A stretch of DNA of 64,000 bases from Palleniella intestinalis. Lineage in GTDB: Bacteria > Bacteroidota > Bacteroidia > Bacteroidales > Bacteroidaceae. Below, one piece after another: positions 16,939 to 26,200 of the stretch (its first letter is position 1; every line of letters starts with the position of its first letter). Where the stretch lies: NCBI RefSeq assembly GCF_013166595.1, contig NZ_JABKKG010000002.1, forward strand, positions 186,001 through 250,000, in the 5' to 3' direction. The notes under the pieces are model-generated. The model did not search any database, was not told the origin of the DNA, and saw only the letters and a list, made by a program, of their open reading frames with translations. The position numbers and the translations under genes were made by a program.

Positions 16939-17635
16939 TGTTCCGTTCTCGTTCTAATCGGGCGCGGGCCCAGTTGAAAAAATGATCCTTGCACTCTTGC
17001 ACGGTCAGATGGTTCTTTTTCTTGATCCTGCACTCTTGAAAAAAGTCAGGCAGCATATCTTCAAGTATTTTCCTTTCGCAGTGCAAGGCTCCGGCTATTT
17101 CGTCGAGCGAAGCCGTATCCTTTGAAAAAATTTCAAAAACTTCTCCTTCACGCGCGGGGGAGAGAGAATTTTTATTTATATTATTATCTATATAATATAT
17201 GTCCCCAAAGGTGTCCCCAACAGTGTCGGAAGAAGTGTCCCCATTTGTGGGGGATTGAGCTTCTGAAGAAGCCCCGATAGCCGCTGTATCCTGTGAAGCC
17301 ATGATTGAAAAGCCGGGTATCTGATCCATGACAAGCACCGTGTATAGTGTCGCGTTGCCTATTTCAAGTCTCCGTATCCACTTCTGCGCTTCAAAAATCC
17401 TCATGTATCTTCCTACTGTGTCTTTGTCCGCTCCGATTGAGGCGGCCAGTTTTCGTGTCGAGGCTACGAACTGACCGGGCAGGATGTCTATTGTTGTGCC
17501 TTTTATGGGGTATGTGCCTTTGGCTCTCAGCACGCGAAAAAGTATCTCCAGCCAGAGATGTACCATCCGGCTCTCGGAGTAGAGCCATTCCTCGTTGCGG
17601 AGATAGTGCATTACGGGTATCCATGAACGGTTCAT
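16838..17635 (-). CDS. Winged-helix replication protein-like
   Basis: The 265-residue product has an N-terminal winged helix (about residues 10-105, including FVASTRKLAASIGADKDTVG), a low-complexity Ser/Thr/Asp linker, a small helical domain (about 170-235, ending HFFNWARARLERER) and a basic Gly/Gln/Arg tail. This layout resembles phage replication initiator or DnaD-like proteins. It directly precedes a DnaC-like ATPase. The overlap with the next gene falls in the low-complexity tail. Confidence 0.6.
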   Translation of the reverse strand: MNRSWIPVMHYLRNEEWLYSESRMVHLWLEILFRVLRAKGTYPIKGTTIDILPGQFVASTRKLAASIGADKDTVGRYMRIFEAQKWIRRLEIGNATLYTVLVMDQIPGFSIMASQDTAAIGASSEAQSPTNGDTSSDTVGDTFGDIYYIDNNINKNSLSPAREGEVFEIFSKDTASLDEIAGALHCERKILEDMLPDFFQECRIKKKNHLTVQECKDHFFNWARARLERERNNGKPQENKPGGSRQGNQRGRRTPVKPNCGLIED

Positions 17636-17688
17636 TTCGGCTGTTTATATTCTTGGGGTACATATATATGGGAGTTGGTGCGTGAGCC

Positions 17689-17964
17689 TCAGGCTTTTCC
17701 ACATGAAGTGTCAACATCGCGGTCTGTCACATAGAGTTCATTCGGGAACACCACACATCCGGCAATCCTCTCTATCTCTTTCTTGCAGAAGGAGGGTATG
17801 CAGCAGCATCCGGCTTTCCAGTTGTAGAATGTCTTGCGTTTGATGCCTTCTCCGCAGGCTCTTACTACCGCTGTCACGAAAAAACGGTGGTCTGTATGGG
17901 GTAATGTGGCGAGATAGTCGTTAAGGCACTTGGAGTCAATCTCCTTGATCTGTTGTGTAGTCAT
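17689..17964 (-). CDS. Small Cys-containing putative DNA-binding protein
   Basis: The 91-residue product has a helix-turn-helix-like stretch (GIKRKTFYNWKAG, near residue 40) and a Cys-rich bend (CCCIPSFC). I do not recognise the family. It sits between the excisionase-like gene and the replication-like gene in the leftward set. Confidence 0.5.
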   Translation of the reverse strand: MTTQQIKEIDSKCLNDYLATLPHTDHRFFVTAVVRACGEGIKRKTFYNWKAGCCCIPSFCKKEIERIAGCVVFPNELYVTDRDVDTSCGKA

Positions 17965-17990
17965 AATTTCGTCCTTTAAGATTAAATGAA

Positions 17991-18266
17991 TCAGGTCTGC
18001 CGTTTTTTTTCAAGTGTTGCGTATCCGGCTCGCGCCCTCACATCGTAAAGAGAGAGGAAAAAACGCCGTCCGTTACGCTCCGCTTTAAGTGATCCGTCGT
18101 GTATGGCATCGCGCACACGCTGGTCTGAACAGTGCATTATCTCGGCTGCCTCACGCACGGTTATCTTCCTGTCAGGAGGCATTGGTGCGGTGATGTTCCG
18201 CTTTATCTCTTCAAGGGTGTTCTCAATCCTCGTGAGCCTCATTGTTATGCGCCGGTCTTCACTCAT
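17991..18266 (-). CDS. Excisionase-like helix-turn-helix protein
   Basis: The 91-residue protein has a short N-terminal coiled coil, then a MerR/excisionase-type helix-turn-helix (KITVREAAEIMHCSDQRVRDAI, about residues 34-55) followed by the typical LKAERNGRRFF wing. Such proteins act as excisionases or recombination directionality factors. It is the first gene of the leftward operon, divergent from the XRE regulator. Confidence 0.65.
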   Translation of the reverse strand: MSEDRRITMRLTRIENTLEEIKRNITAPMPPDRKITVREAAEIMHCSDQRVRDAIHDGSLKAERNGRRFFLSLYDVRARAGYATLEKKRQT

Positions 18267-18367
18267 AGTCGTATCCGTTTATAAGCTGTTTGACATTTTT
18301 TCTGTTAGCAACCATTAGCTATATTTAGAAAAATGATTATCTTTGCGATTAGAAATAATTAATCTAA

Positions 18368-18445
18368 ATTAGGTAGTTGCAATAACACTAACAAACTAAT
18401 CGTGCTAAATGATTGTTTGAAGTGTTATTATTGGAAATACCTAAT
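18368..18445. promoter_or_regulatory. Long imperfect inverted repeat upstream of the XRE regulator
   Basis: The left arm (18368-18396) starts ATTAGGTA and carries CAATAACACT and CAAAC; the right arm (18414-18445) is its near mirror, ending TACCTAAT. The element lies between the divergent excisionase-like and XRE genes, downstream of a TATCTTTG -7 box at 18338-18345 and just before the XRE start. It could be an autoregulatory operator or a leader hairpin. Confidence 0.55.
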
Positions 18446-18476
18446 CAAATTTATTAGAAAATATAAACGCAAGTTT

Positions 18477-18941
18477 ATGGACAGCATAAGAGAAAGAGTG
18501 AGACAGGCGATGGAATGGCTGAAAGACAACAGGCTGTTCAACTCCAACCGTGCCATTGCGGAAAAGATGGGCTACAATCCAAGTGTCGTATCTCAGGTGA
18601 TAACCGGCAAATCCAACGTGTCGGAACGCTTTGTCAAGAGCCTTTGCAGCATATATCCACTCCTGAGTTTTGAATGGATATGGAGCGGGAATGGAAACAT
18701 GATACAGGAGACAGCTGCACGGCAGCAGGAGTCGGATCCTGAGCCTCCGCAGTTTGACCGCTTCTCGTATATCCTTGCTGACATGGCGGAGATAATAAAG
18801 AACATGACCGCCTTCATGGGGCCGATGAATAACCGGCTTGAACGACTGGAAAAACGGATTGATGAACAGGCAAAGGAGATTGAGCGGCTACGCTCTGAAC
18901 TGTCAGCAAAAGAGAAAGCCGCCACCTCCCGGAAGAAGTGA
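18477..18941 (+). CDS. XRE-family transcriptional regulator
   Basis: The product has 154 residues from ATG 18477 (MDSIRERVRQAMEWL). The N-terminal helix-turn-helix (about residues 20-50, RAIAEKMGYNPSVVSQVITG) is followed by the FEWIWSGNGNM motif common in phage-type repressors of Bacteroidales, then a coiled coil (about 105-150). It is divergent from the leftward operon and convergent with the integrase, like a phage or ICE repressor. An upstream in-frame ATG at 18402 falls within the inverted repeat, so 18477 is more likely. Confidence 0.75.
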   Translation: MDSIRERVRQAMEWLKDNRLFNSNRAIAEKMGYNPSVVSQVITGKSNVSERFVKSLCSIYPLLSFEWIWSGNGNMIQETAARQQESDPEPPQFDRFSYILADMAEIIKNMTAFMGPMNNRLERLEKRIDEQAKEIERLRSELSAKEKAATSRKK

Positions 18942-18967
18942 CGGCTGTGTCTGTGTTACGACAGATA

Positions 18968-20092
18968 TTATTTGAGTTTACCGAAGCCCTGTATGACGCT
19001 CGTCTGAAGCACCTGGGCGTATTTCTCGGTCATTGTCACGTTGGAATGGGCGAGCATCTTGCTCACAGTCTCGATGCCCACGCCCTTTGTCAACGCCCAC
19101 GTCGCAAACGTGTGGCGGCCGACGTGCATTGTCAGGTTGATGTGCAGCTTGGCAAGATTGGCGATTATCTTCAGCTGGTCGTTGCATTTCTGGTTGCTCA
19201 TCAGATTGAGGTCGTAATTATACTTTTTCAGTATGGCTATCGCCTTAGGCAACAGCACAATCGTATAGGGCATACCGGTTTTCATACGCTTGTCGCGTAT
19301 GCAGTAGTCATCGCCCTGCCTGAACACGTCCGACTTCTTTATCTTCACGAGGTCGGAGTATGCCAGCCCCGTGTAGCACGAGAAAATGAACATATCGCGC
19401 ACTTTCTCCGTCATGCCGTAGAGTTCGAGGGCTTCCACACGGTCACGTTCCTCTTCGGTAAGGAATTTTATACCCTCCGACTTTCCTCGGGAAATCCTCA
19501 TGCCGTCGTAGGGGTTGGACTCCAGCTTCTCAAACTGTATCGCCTCCACGATATAGGGCTTGAGGCGTTTGTGATAGCCATGAACCGATGCCTGGGCTGT
19601 CACACGCTTGCGTATGAAATCGTCCCATAGTCTGATATTCTTCGGGGTGAGGTCGCTGAAAAAGCGTATCAGCCCGAAGTCGCGCAGGCAGTTGAGCATG
19701 ACCTTGTGCTGCTTGCGTGTTGACTCCGTGACAGGGCGCATGTCGATACGTTCCTCCAGCCAGTCGAGGAAACTTGCCGACGAACCCTGCAACTTTGTTT
19801 TCTTGACCTTTTTGAGAAGCGACAGGTCGTATTCGCCCTTTGTCGAAGCTATGGACGACATCTTCTCATGGATACCGTCATAGACACGGCGTATCTGTTC
19901 GTTCAGATGGTCGGCCTGAGGGTGGTTGACTACCTCCTTGCCGCTCCACTGCTGTTTTAGGACAGCGACGCCGGTGGAGAGACGGACGCGCTCACGGTTG
20001 TACGACACCTCAATCTCAACGGTGCCGGGGTTGACGGCCGATGCCTTCTTGCGGCGGTCGAAAACAATCTTAATCTGTGGTATTCCTGCCAT
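18968..20092 (-). CDS. Tyrosine recombinase (integrase)
   Basis: The 374-residue protein has an N-terminal Arm-DNA-binding domain, a SAM-like core-binding domain (about 105-200) and a C-terminal catalytic domain with HVGRHTFATW (the H-x-x-R of box II), LAHSN, and the nucleophile in EKYAQV. At the usual box I Arg the sequence reads YTGLAYSDL, with Ala in place of Arg; IntDOT-type integrases of Bacteroides also lack this Arg. Its start faces tRNA-Lys 480 bases away, so integration into that tRNA's 3' end is likely. Confidence 0.9.
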   Translation of the reverse strand: MAGIPQIKIVFDRRKKASAVNPGTVEIEVSYNRERVRLSTGVAVLKQQWSGKEVVNHPQADHLNEQIRRVYDGIHEKMSSIASTKGEYDLSLLKKVKKTKLQGSSASFLDWLEERIDMRPVTESTRKQHKVMLNCLRDFGLIRFFSDLTPKNIRLWDDFIRKRVTAQASVHGYHKRLKPYIVEAIQFEKLESNPYDGMRISRGKSEGIKFLTEEERDRVEALELYGMTEKVRDMFIFSCYTGLAYSDLVKIKKSDVFRQGDDYCIRDKRMKTGMPYTIVLLPKAIAILKKYNYDLNLMSNQKCNDQLKIIANLAKLHINLTMHVGRHTFATWALTKGVGIETVSKMLAHSNVTMTEKYAQVLQTSVIQGFGKLK

Positions 20093-20134
20093 AAGTAAAA
20101 GATTTTAAGAATGATACATTAAAATTTCTCGTGA

Positions 20135-20408
20135 TGTGGTACACGAAAAAGCGTGTACCACAAATTCCGGGAAATGTACCACACGTGTACCACATACCAT
20201 TCCAACGCATACGGCAACGAGGCTGTTGCACGCCCCGAATCTTTTGGAAACATTTAGCACAAAATAGCAAATATCAGAGAGTTGGCACTCTGAACAGGCT
20301 CCGGTCGCTATGGCAAGACCGGGGCAGGAGACAATGGCTGATATTTGATGGAAAAGCTGGTACATTTGTGGTACTTTTTTGTGGTACATCCACGAAATTT
20401 GTACCAAA
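20135..20408. promoter_or_regulatory. Cluster of eight TGTACCAC-type boxes (putative integrase arm sites)
   Basis: Copies of GTGTACCACA or its complement, some degenerate, occur at 20135-20144, 20153-20162, 20175-20183, 20185-20194, 20357-20365, 20367-20374, 20380-20389 and 20398-20408. The first two form a perfect 10-bp inverted repeat. They lie between the integrase start and tRNA-Lys, where arm-type and excisionase sites are expected. The 479-base gap holds no gene; it also has TGCTAA repeats (20416, 20437, 20472, 20506, and inverted at 20254). Confidence 0.65.
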
Positions 20409-20540
20409 GATAATGTGCTAATTCCGAACTAACAAATGCTAACTTTGGCTATCGGCAGGAATTATTGTTTGTGCTAAATCTTTCTAAATCAAGATTTTAT
20501 AAAATTGCTAACACTTGCACATCAGTCACTTACAGGCATG

Positions 20541-20568
20541 AAAAAAGGGCCACATAATTGTGACCCTT
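20541..20568 (-). terminator. tRNA-Lys terminator
   Basis: On the minus strand a 7-bp stem (GGGTCAC with GTGGCCC, one G-U pair, 6-base loop) is followed by six T. It starts five bases after the mature tRNA 3' end. If the element recombined within the tRNA, this terminator was brought by the element or lies in the duplicated core. Confidence 0.8.
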
Positions 20569-20571
20569 CTG

Positions 20572-20644
20572 TGATCCGCTTGGGGCTCGAACCCAAGACC
20601 CCAACATTAAAAGTGTTGTGCTCTACCAACTGAGCTAGCGGATC
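20572..20644 (-). tRNA. tRNA-Lys (UUU)
   Basis: The 73-nt cloverleaf has acceptor stem GATCCGC/GCGGATC, anticodon loop CTTTTAA (anticodon TTT) and TTCGAGC in the T arm; CCA is not encoded. Its 3' end faces the integrase, the usual target geometry. No second copy of the 3' end is visible elsewhere in the window. Confidence 0.95.
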
Positions 20645-20659
20645 TCCGTATCTACTTTG

Positions 20660-20707
20660 TTTTCAAAAGCGAGTGCAAAGATACACATAAAAAATGAAAT
20701 GAGGAAA
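20660..20707 (-). promoter_or_regulatory. tRNA-Lys promoter and precursor leader
   Basis: On the minus strand the -7 box is TATCTTTG (20676-20683), with a TTTC at the -33 position 20 bases upstream. The precursor leader GCACTCGCTTTTGAAAAC is identical to the one before the initiator tRNA at 39252. Confidence 0.7.
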
Positions 20708-20753
20708 TATTTGGAGATAAAATGCATTTTTGTTAGATAATATTAACAAAAAT

Positions 20754-20813
20754 GAGCTATACAAACAGAAATATCAGTGATAATGGCTGATAATTGCCTG
20801 TATAGCCTCATTT
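20754..20813 (-). terminator. Putative terminator after the pectate lyase gene
   Basis: An inverted repeat (GAGCTATACA near 20754, TGTATAGCCTC near 20803) lies 25-80 bases past the pectate lyase stop and is followed on the minus strand by a T-rich stretch (TCATTTTTG). The arms are about 40 bases apart, so termination is likely but not certain. Confidence 0.45.
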
Positions 20814-20836
20814 TTTGTTTGCCGTTTTTTCAATTA

Positions 20837-23044
20837 TTATTTTGCAACAAATTTCTTTCCGTCAATAATCATTATACCATTCCATGCGCCATTGACTTTC
20901 TGCCCATTGATGTTGAACATCATGCCTGCTCCTGTTGTGCTGCCATTGCACGGTTTGCCTATTGCTGTGGTATGGATGGGAGATAATGCAATATATACAA
21001 GATAGGATTCGCCTGATTTCTTTGTCAATTTGTATTCGCCTATGGATTCAAGCCTTTCTGTCACAATGTTTGTTGCGTCAATCCCGATGCTTTTCTTTGT
21101 ATCGCCATGCGCAAGGTACAGGCTCTTTCCCTCGGAACTGACAAAGTAAAGAGTCATGACCATTGGCTCGTATATGGAGAATGTCACGCTTGCAGAAGAG
21201 CCCATTTTCAGGGCGTTGCTGTATGTCACACCGTCAATCGTGGCAGACCCCTTGCTGTTTGACAAGTCACCTACGATGACAAATCCGCTTTTCGTCCCTT
21301 CCGCCATTAGTTCAGCGACAGGGCCGCCCTTTGCAACAGTCGGTGGGGTGTCCGGATTGTCACCGCCATCCTCTCCTCCTTCGCCGGTGTCCGGTGATGC
21401 TGTTTCGCCGAGAATGCTTATTATTCCGTCTTTGTAGTTGGTGATAGCAGCCTTTAGTGCTGTGTTAACATCATGGTTAGCATCGTCAACACTGTTGTCA
21501 AATGTCCATTTCAAGTCGCCGCCGTCACATCTGCCTGCGTATGCCATGGCGTCTGCCATTGCTTCTTCAGGCGTCAGAGGGGAGACGCTGTACATGGTTT
21601 CCGCTGTGTCAAAGTTTGAGTAATGGTATGCCATGTCCGTCTTTGGAGCCTCGCTCTCAGGCACTTTCTCCTTGCGGTCGCTTACCAGCCACGCATCGTA
21701 GTCTGTTGGAAATTCGTTTTGGTAAACAACGCGTTTCGCGCCTGTAATATAATTATTGTATGCTTTTGTCACGCCGCCTGTCTGTCCGGAGAATGTTCCG
21801 TGCGCACCGTTCCATTTGTCAGTGCCTTGTCCGGATGTCATCATAGGGCGCGGACAGTTGCGGAAATAGTTGCCTTCGACGAATGCCGATGTTTCGGTTG
21901 TGTTGCCCAAGCCATATACAGAGACACCGTCATAATAATTATTGTAGACATGAGCCGTGGCATAATGCAGTCGTGGACAGCGCGAGTCGGTGTGGTCAAA
22001 CCAGTTGTGCGCCACGGTCAGGTAGTATGTGGGTACAGTTTCCTTTGAGCCGCCGCAGCCCATCACTTTGCCGCTGTCCCAAAAATGACAGTAGCTTACT
22101 GTGATGTTTGTGGAATTATACTTCATGTCTATGGAACCATCACCCTTCACCTGGTCGGCATCAGACCCCGGAGAACCATAGAAGAAGTCACAGTTGTGAA
22201 TCCAGATGTTGGAATTGTCAGTGTCCATGGACGCTCCGTCATCTCCATAAAGCATAATCCCAAGGTTTCGGATTTCCACACCGCGTGTGCGCTTCATGGT
22301 CACACCGTAGCCATAGAACGATGCATCATTGCCAACACCCTCGATTGTTATGTCCGTGAAGCGGCGCTCGTTGCTGTTAGAACCTGTGATTGACACGAAA
22401 TTCCCGTCTTTCAGTCCGGCGATGTCAGTGGACTTCACTTGACCTACCCACCTTATGATGAGCGGCGTATGGTCATATCCTTTGCCGACAGCCTCAAGAA
22501 TGTTGCATATTCCTGTTACAGTCTTAGTTGTCCCCTTGCTGTCAGTCTTTACGGTTGTCGTCACAGTATTGGCAGTCTGTGCTGTGACATATAGAATTTT
22601 CGCGCCCACTTTTGGTGTGCCGTCCATGTTGTAGCCACCGGGACAGAAAGTGGTGCGTGCATCCCCGTTGCCACCGGCAAACGCCCAGCCCTCTCTCGTG
22701 TGTGCCTTGACTTCTATTGGCCCGCTGCTGTTTTCAGCCATTACGGCCCCGTCTTTGTCAAGGGCTTTGATGAACAGCGAGTAGTTTCCAGCCTTCAGTC
22801 CGGGAATGTCAGCACGCCAATGTCCAGCATATTGTCGTATGAGAGGGTTGTCAGCCTTGGCATTTTCGATGCCTTCTCCCGAATAAACCACCTCATAACT
22901 TGCAGCGTCCTCCACTGCGTTCCATTCCGCGATGGCGGTTTCCAGCCAGCCATAGGCTTTCTTGATTGTAATGCTTTGGGCATTCAGTGCAGCAAACACC
23001 ATGAACAGTGCGGCAACCGCCGCCAATCTTTTTTGTTTTAGCAT
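20837..23044 (-). CDS. Secreted pectate lyase, PL1 family
   Basis: The 735-residue protein has a signal peptide (cleavage after LNA, near residue 22), an N-terminal fibronectin-like domain (about 25-110), a PL1 beta-helix (about 110-480; motifs NIWIHNCDFF, DADQVKGDGSIDMKYNSTN, CPRLHYATAHVYNNYYDG) and a C-terminal beta domain. The last residues read FNINGQKVNGAWNGIMIIDG, a tail found on many Bacteroidales extracellular enzymes. PL1 enzymes cleave polygalacturonan by beta-elimination. The gene directly follows its likely sensor-regulator on the same strand but has its own promoter. Confidence 0.85.
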   Translation of the reverse strand: MLKQKRLAAVAALFMVFAALNAQSITIKKAYGWLETAIAEWNAVEDAASYEVVYSGEGIENAKADNPLIRQYAGHWRADIPGLKAGNYSLFIKALDKDGAVMAENSSGPIEVKAHTREGWAFAGGNGDARTTFCPGGYNMDGTPKVGAKILYVTAQTANTVTTTVKTDSKGTTKTVTGICNILEAVGKGYDHTPLIIRWVGQVKSTDIAGLKDGNFVSITGSNSNERRFTDITIEGVGNDASFYGYGVTMKRTRGVEIRNLGIMLYGDDGASMDTDNSNIWIHNCDFFYGSPGSDADQVKGDGSIDMKYNSTNITVSYCHFWDSGKVMGCGGSKETVPTYYLTVAHNWFDHTDSRCPRLHYATAHVYNNYYDGVSVYGLGNTTETSAFVEGNYFRNCPRPMMTSGQGTDKWNGAHGTFSGQTGGVTKAYNNYITGAKRVVYQNEFPTDYDAWLVSDRKEKVPESEAPKTDMAYHYSNFDTAETMYSVSPLTPEEAMADAMAYAGRCDGGDLKWTFDNSVDDANHDVNTALKAAITNYKDGIISILGETASPDTGEGGEDGGDNPDTPPTVAKGGPVAELMAEGTKSGFVIVGDLSNSKGSATIDGVTYSNALKMGSSASVTFSIYEPMVMTLYFVSSEGKSLYLAHGDTKKSIGIDATNIVTERLESIGEYKLTKKSGESYLVYIALSPIHTTAIGKPCNGSTTGAGMMFNINGQKVNGAWNGIMIIDGKKFVAK

Positions 23045-23084
23045 AGTGTGATTTTTTTTGTTTTGTTAGGTTGTTTTCTTGCTG

Positions 23085-23149
23085 CAAAGTTACATGATAT
23101 GCGTATGTTTTATGGTGCAAAAAACGCTAAACAGGGTGCATTTTTCGCT
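23085..23149 (-). promoter_or_regulatory. Pectate lyase promoter with two direct repeats for an AraC-type regulator
   Basis: A -7 TAACTTTG lies at 23085-23092 (minus strand). Upstream, two copies of GGTGCAwwwwwwCGCT-type sequence (w is A or T) occur at 23114-23128 and 23135-23149, exactly 21 bases apart, followed by a further T/A-rich half-match. Two direct repeats two helical turns apart suit a dimeric AraC protein, and the neighbouring regulator ends in an AraC domain. Confidence 0.55.
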
Positions 23150-23247
23150 TTTTACACCTTTTTTGCGGCAATAATGCGTAGTTTTTGCAATATTCAGCAT
23201 TATAATGTGAAAAACGAAATGACAAGAAATCAATGTATAATACGAAA

Positions 23248-26200
23248 TCAATGTGTATTATCTTTGAATGCGGAAGGGGACACGCCTTCCACAGCCTTGA
23301 ACACACGACTGAAATATTTAGGGTCAGAGAATCCGCATCTGTATGCCACTTCCGACACAGTCATGTTGGTGGTTAGCAGCAGATTTTTTGCGCATTCTAT
23401 CCTGTAATGGCGCAGATAGTCCACAGGACTTACCCCTGTCAGTTGCTTGAAACGGGCACGGAACGCCGCAACACTCATACCGACATGTCCGGCAATTTCC
23501 GGCACAGACAGTTTTTCGTCGTCAATGCGGCTGTTGACATACAGCCTTACGCATTCGAGGATGTTGTCCTCTGCCTTTTGCAGTTCCGGTGCGACGTTGT
23601 TGATAAAGTCAACACGCATCTTGATGTTTTCCATGCGTGTGCGCAGCTTTACCCGCAAATGGTAGATGTATGCCCATACTCCGGCCGCAGTCCCGATTAC
23701 CAGCGCCAGAAGCAGGATGTACATCAGTGTCGCCCACGGTGTCTCCCAGAATGTTGGTTGGACATGGATATGGAGTGTGCGGACATTGTCAGTCCAAGCG
23801 CCTGTATTGTCTGTGCTCTTAATCTGCAACCTGTGCCACCCTGCATTGAGGTTCATCAGTGACAGTTGCGCGTTGTTTCCGTGTATGGTCCAGCGCGATG
23901 TGATGTCTGCCCGTGAGGCATATCTCACGTATTTGTTGCCTGACGGCAGGAGCGCAGATATTGTCATGGTTATGTCACGCTCGGCACTGCTTAGTTTGAG
24001 TGTGTCGGTGAAATCGAAATCCGTGTTTCTTGGGCTGCCGCAGACGCTAAGTTCTGTCACGGCAATCCTTGGCATCGCGGTCTTCGAACGAGTGGAAATG
24101 TCCCATAGTGCTATGCCGTTGTTTGTACCGGTCATCATTGTGTCATTGGCAAGCGTGACAATGCTTGATGCGGACAATAACGAGTTTTCATTGTCGCATG
24201 GGAAAGGGCGGTTGCCAAAAGCCTTGCGGTCTTTCTGCAGGCATGAGATGCTGTTGGTGTACGCTATCCATAGGCGGTTTTGCTTGTCTTCCGATATTGC
24301 CAGTGGCATGTCGGAAGGAGCTCCGTTGCGTGTGGCGATTGTTGTGAAAGGAATGCTGTCGCTCAGGAGGTTTGCAGAGGCGGTGTGGCATATTCCGGAT
24401 GTTGGCGAGACGATGTACAGGCGTTTCCGGCTGTCTTCAAAGAGAGACATGATTACATTGTTGCACAGACTGTTAGGCTTGTTGTTTCCTCTGCGATTGT
24501 GGAAGGCTTTCACGACAGAGGGGTTTCTTGGGTCTGTGGCAAAGGTTATAAGACCGTTGCTTGTACCAACTGCCATAAGTCCGTTGTGCAGGCATAGCAA
24601 TGCCCTGATGTTGTTGGAACGGAAATCGGACGGGAAGCCCTGCACTTTGCGGAACGTGGCATAGGGTACTGGCGGATTTTCCAACAGGAACAGTCCTTGG
24701 CTGTATGTGCCTACCCACAGTCGTCCTTCATGGTCGGTGGCAAGTGAGAAGATGTCATCGGCGGGCAAATAAGAATGTTTGCCACCTTCAGAATGGTAGT
24801 GCCGGACATCAAAACCGCCATTGTCCTTTGGCATAAAACAGTAAAGCCCTTTGTTTTTGGTGCCTATCCATACGAAACCGTTCTTTGTTTCTGCCATGGA
24901 ATAGACGGTAGGGAAAGACGCAAGGGTTCTGCTTATGCTGCCGTTTGTGGAAACATAGCCGGACAATTTGCCATGAATGTCGTATATCATGAGCCTGTCA
25001 TTGTCAGTGCTGCGCCATATACGCTGACGGTTGTCACGGTAAAGGAAGCGTGTGGCAGAGCCGTCTGCACGGTGGTTTATGGTCTGATTGCAGGACGATA
25101 ATCGTTCGATGTCGTTTGGTTCGTTGAACAGCCAGAGGTTGTTTTCCGAATCAATGAACGAGCGTCCTACTTGCGGTTGGTAGAGTTTGCCGTCGGTTCT
25201 TGTTATTCTTTCAAGTTGTTGGGTGGCATTGTCATACATGCACAGCCCGTCGTTCTGTGCCATCAGCACGATGTTGCCATTAGGAAGGGAGTGAAAAAAC
25301 CAGCTGTCGCGCTTGTTCTTGTATGCCCCTTTCGTCGGAGGCAGCAGGTGTCTTGCCGTTTGTTTTGCAGGGTCAGCCAGTATTATGCCGGGCTTGTCGG
25401 TCACAACCCAGTATCTGCCATGATTGTCACGCTTGATGCGCAGAGTTTTTCCGACACCTGAAGCATAGCGGATGACCGTCCATTTGCCTTTACGGCAAAT
25501 AAGAATGCCGGAGGAAGTTGCAAGTGCTATCTCTCCATCGTCATGCGATATGGAGCGTTGTATGGTCCACCGGCCGGCCGGTAATGTCACATTGCGTAGT
25601 CGTGGTGTGCAGTTAGCGAGAGGGATGCCACGTTTTATGCCGTCAACGGTCTTTACTGTTCCGTTTTTTGCTACAATATAATGTTTCCCTTTCGGTCCTT
25701 CTTCCATGGAGATAAAGCTGCCGGGAATATGGAAAAGTTTCTTTTTGCCGGGTGAAGAGCCGCAGTCGGTGATTGTTATGCCACGCTCGCTGATTATCCA
25801 TGTATGTCCGTAGCTGTCCACTTTTATGCTTGTCACTTGCCCGCCACATAGCCTCCATTTTGACGTGGGTGAGAAAATCATGGGCGCTTGCTTGTTGCCT
25901 GCCGTGCAGTGTATGGCTATGCAGTCTTGACTTTGCAGCCACACATCGTTCCCTTTGCAGATGATTCGTTTGATTTCGGGTGTGCTTCCAATACGCTTTT
26001 TTATTTCCCTGCCAATATCAATGAAGGTGGATTTGCGCACATCGAACATGTATGGGTGGTGGTACGAACGGCACCATACATTGCCAAATGCGTCAATGCG
26101 TGCTTCATCAAATCGGTCATCGCCATTTGTGGAACTTTCGCACAGTGTCGGACAGAATGCTATAAACCGTGCACCGTCATACCTGTAAAGTCCATTCCAT

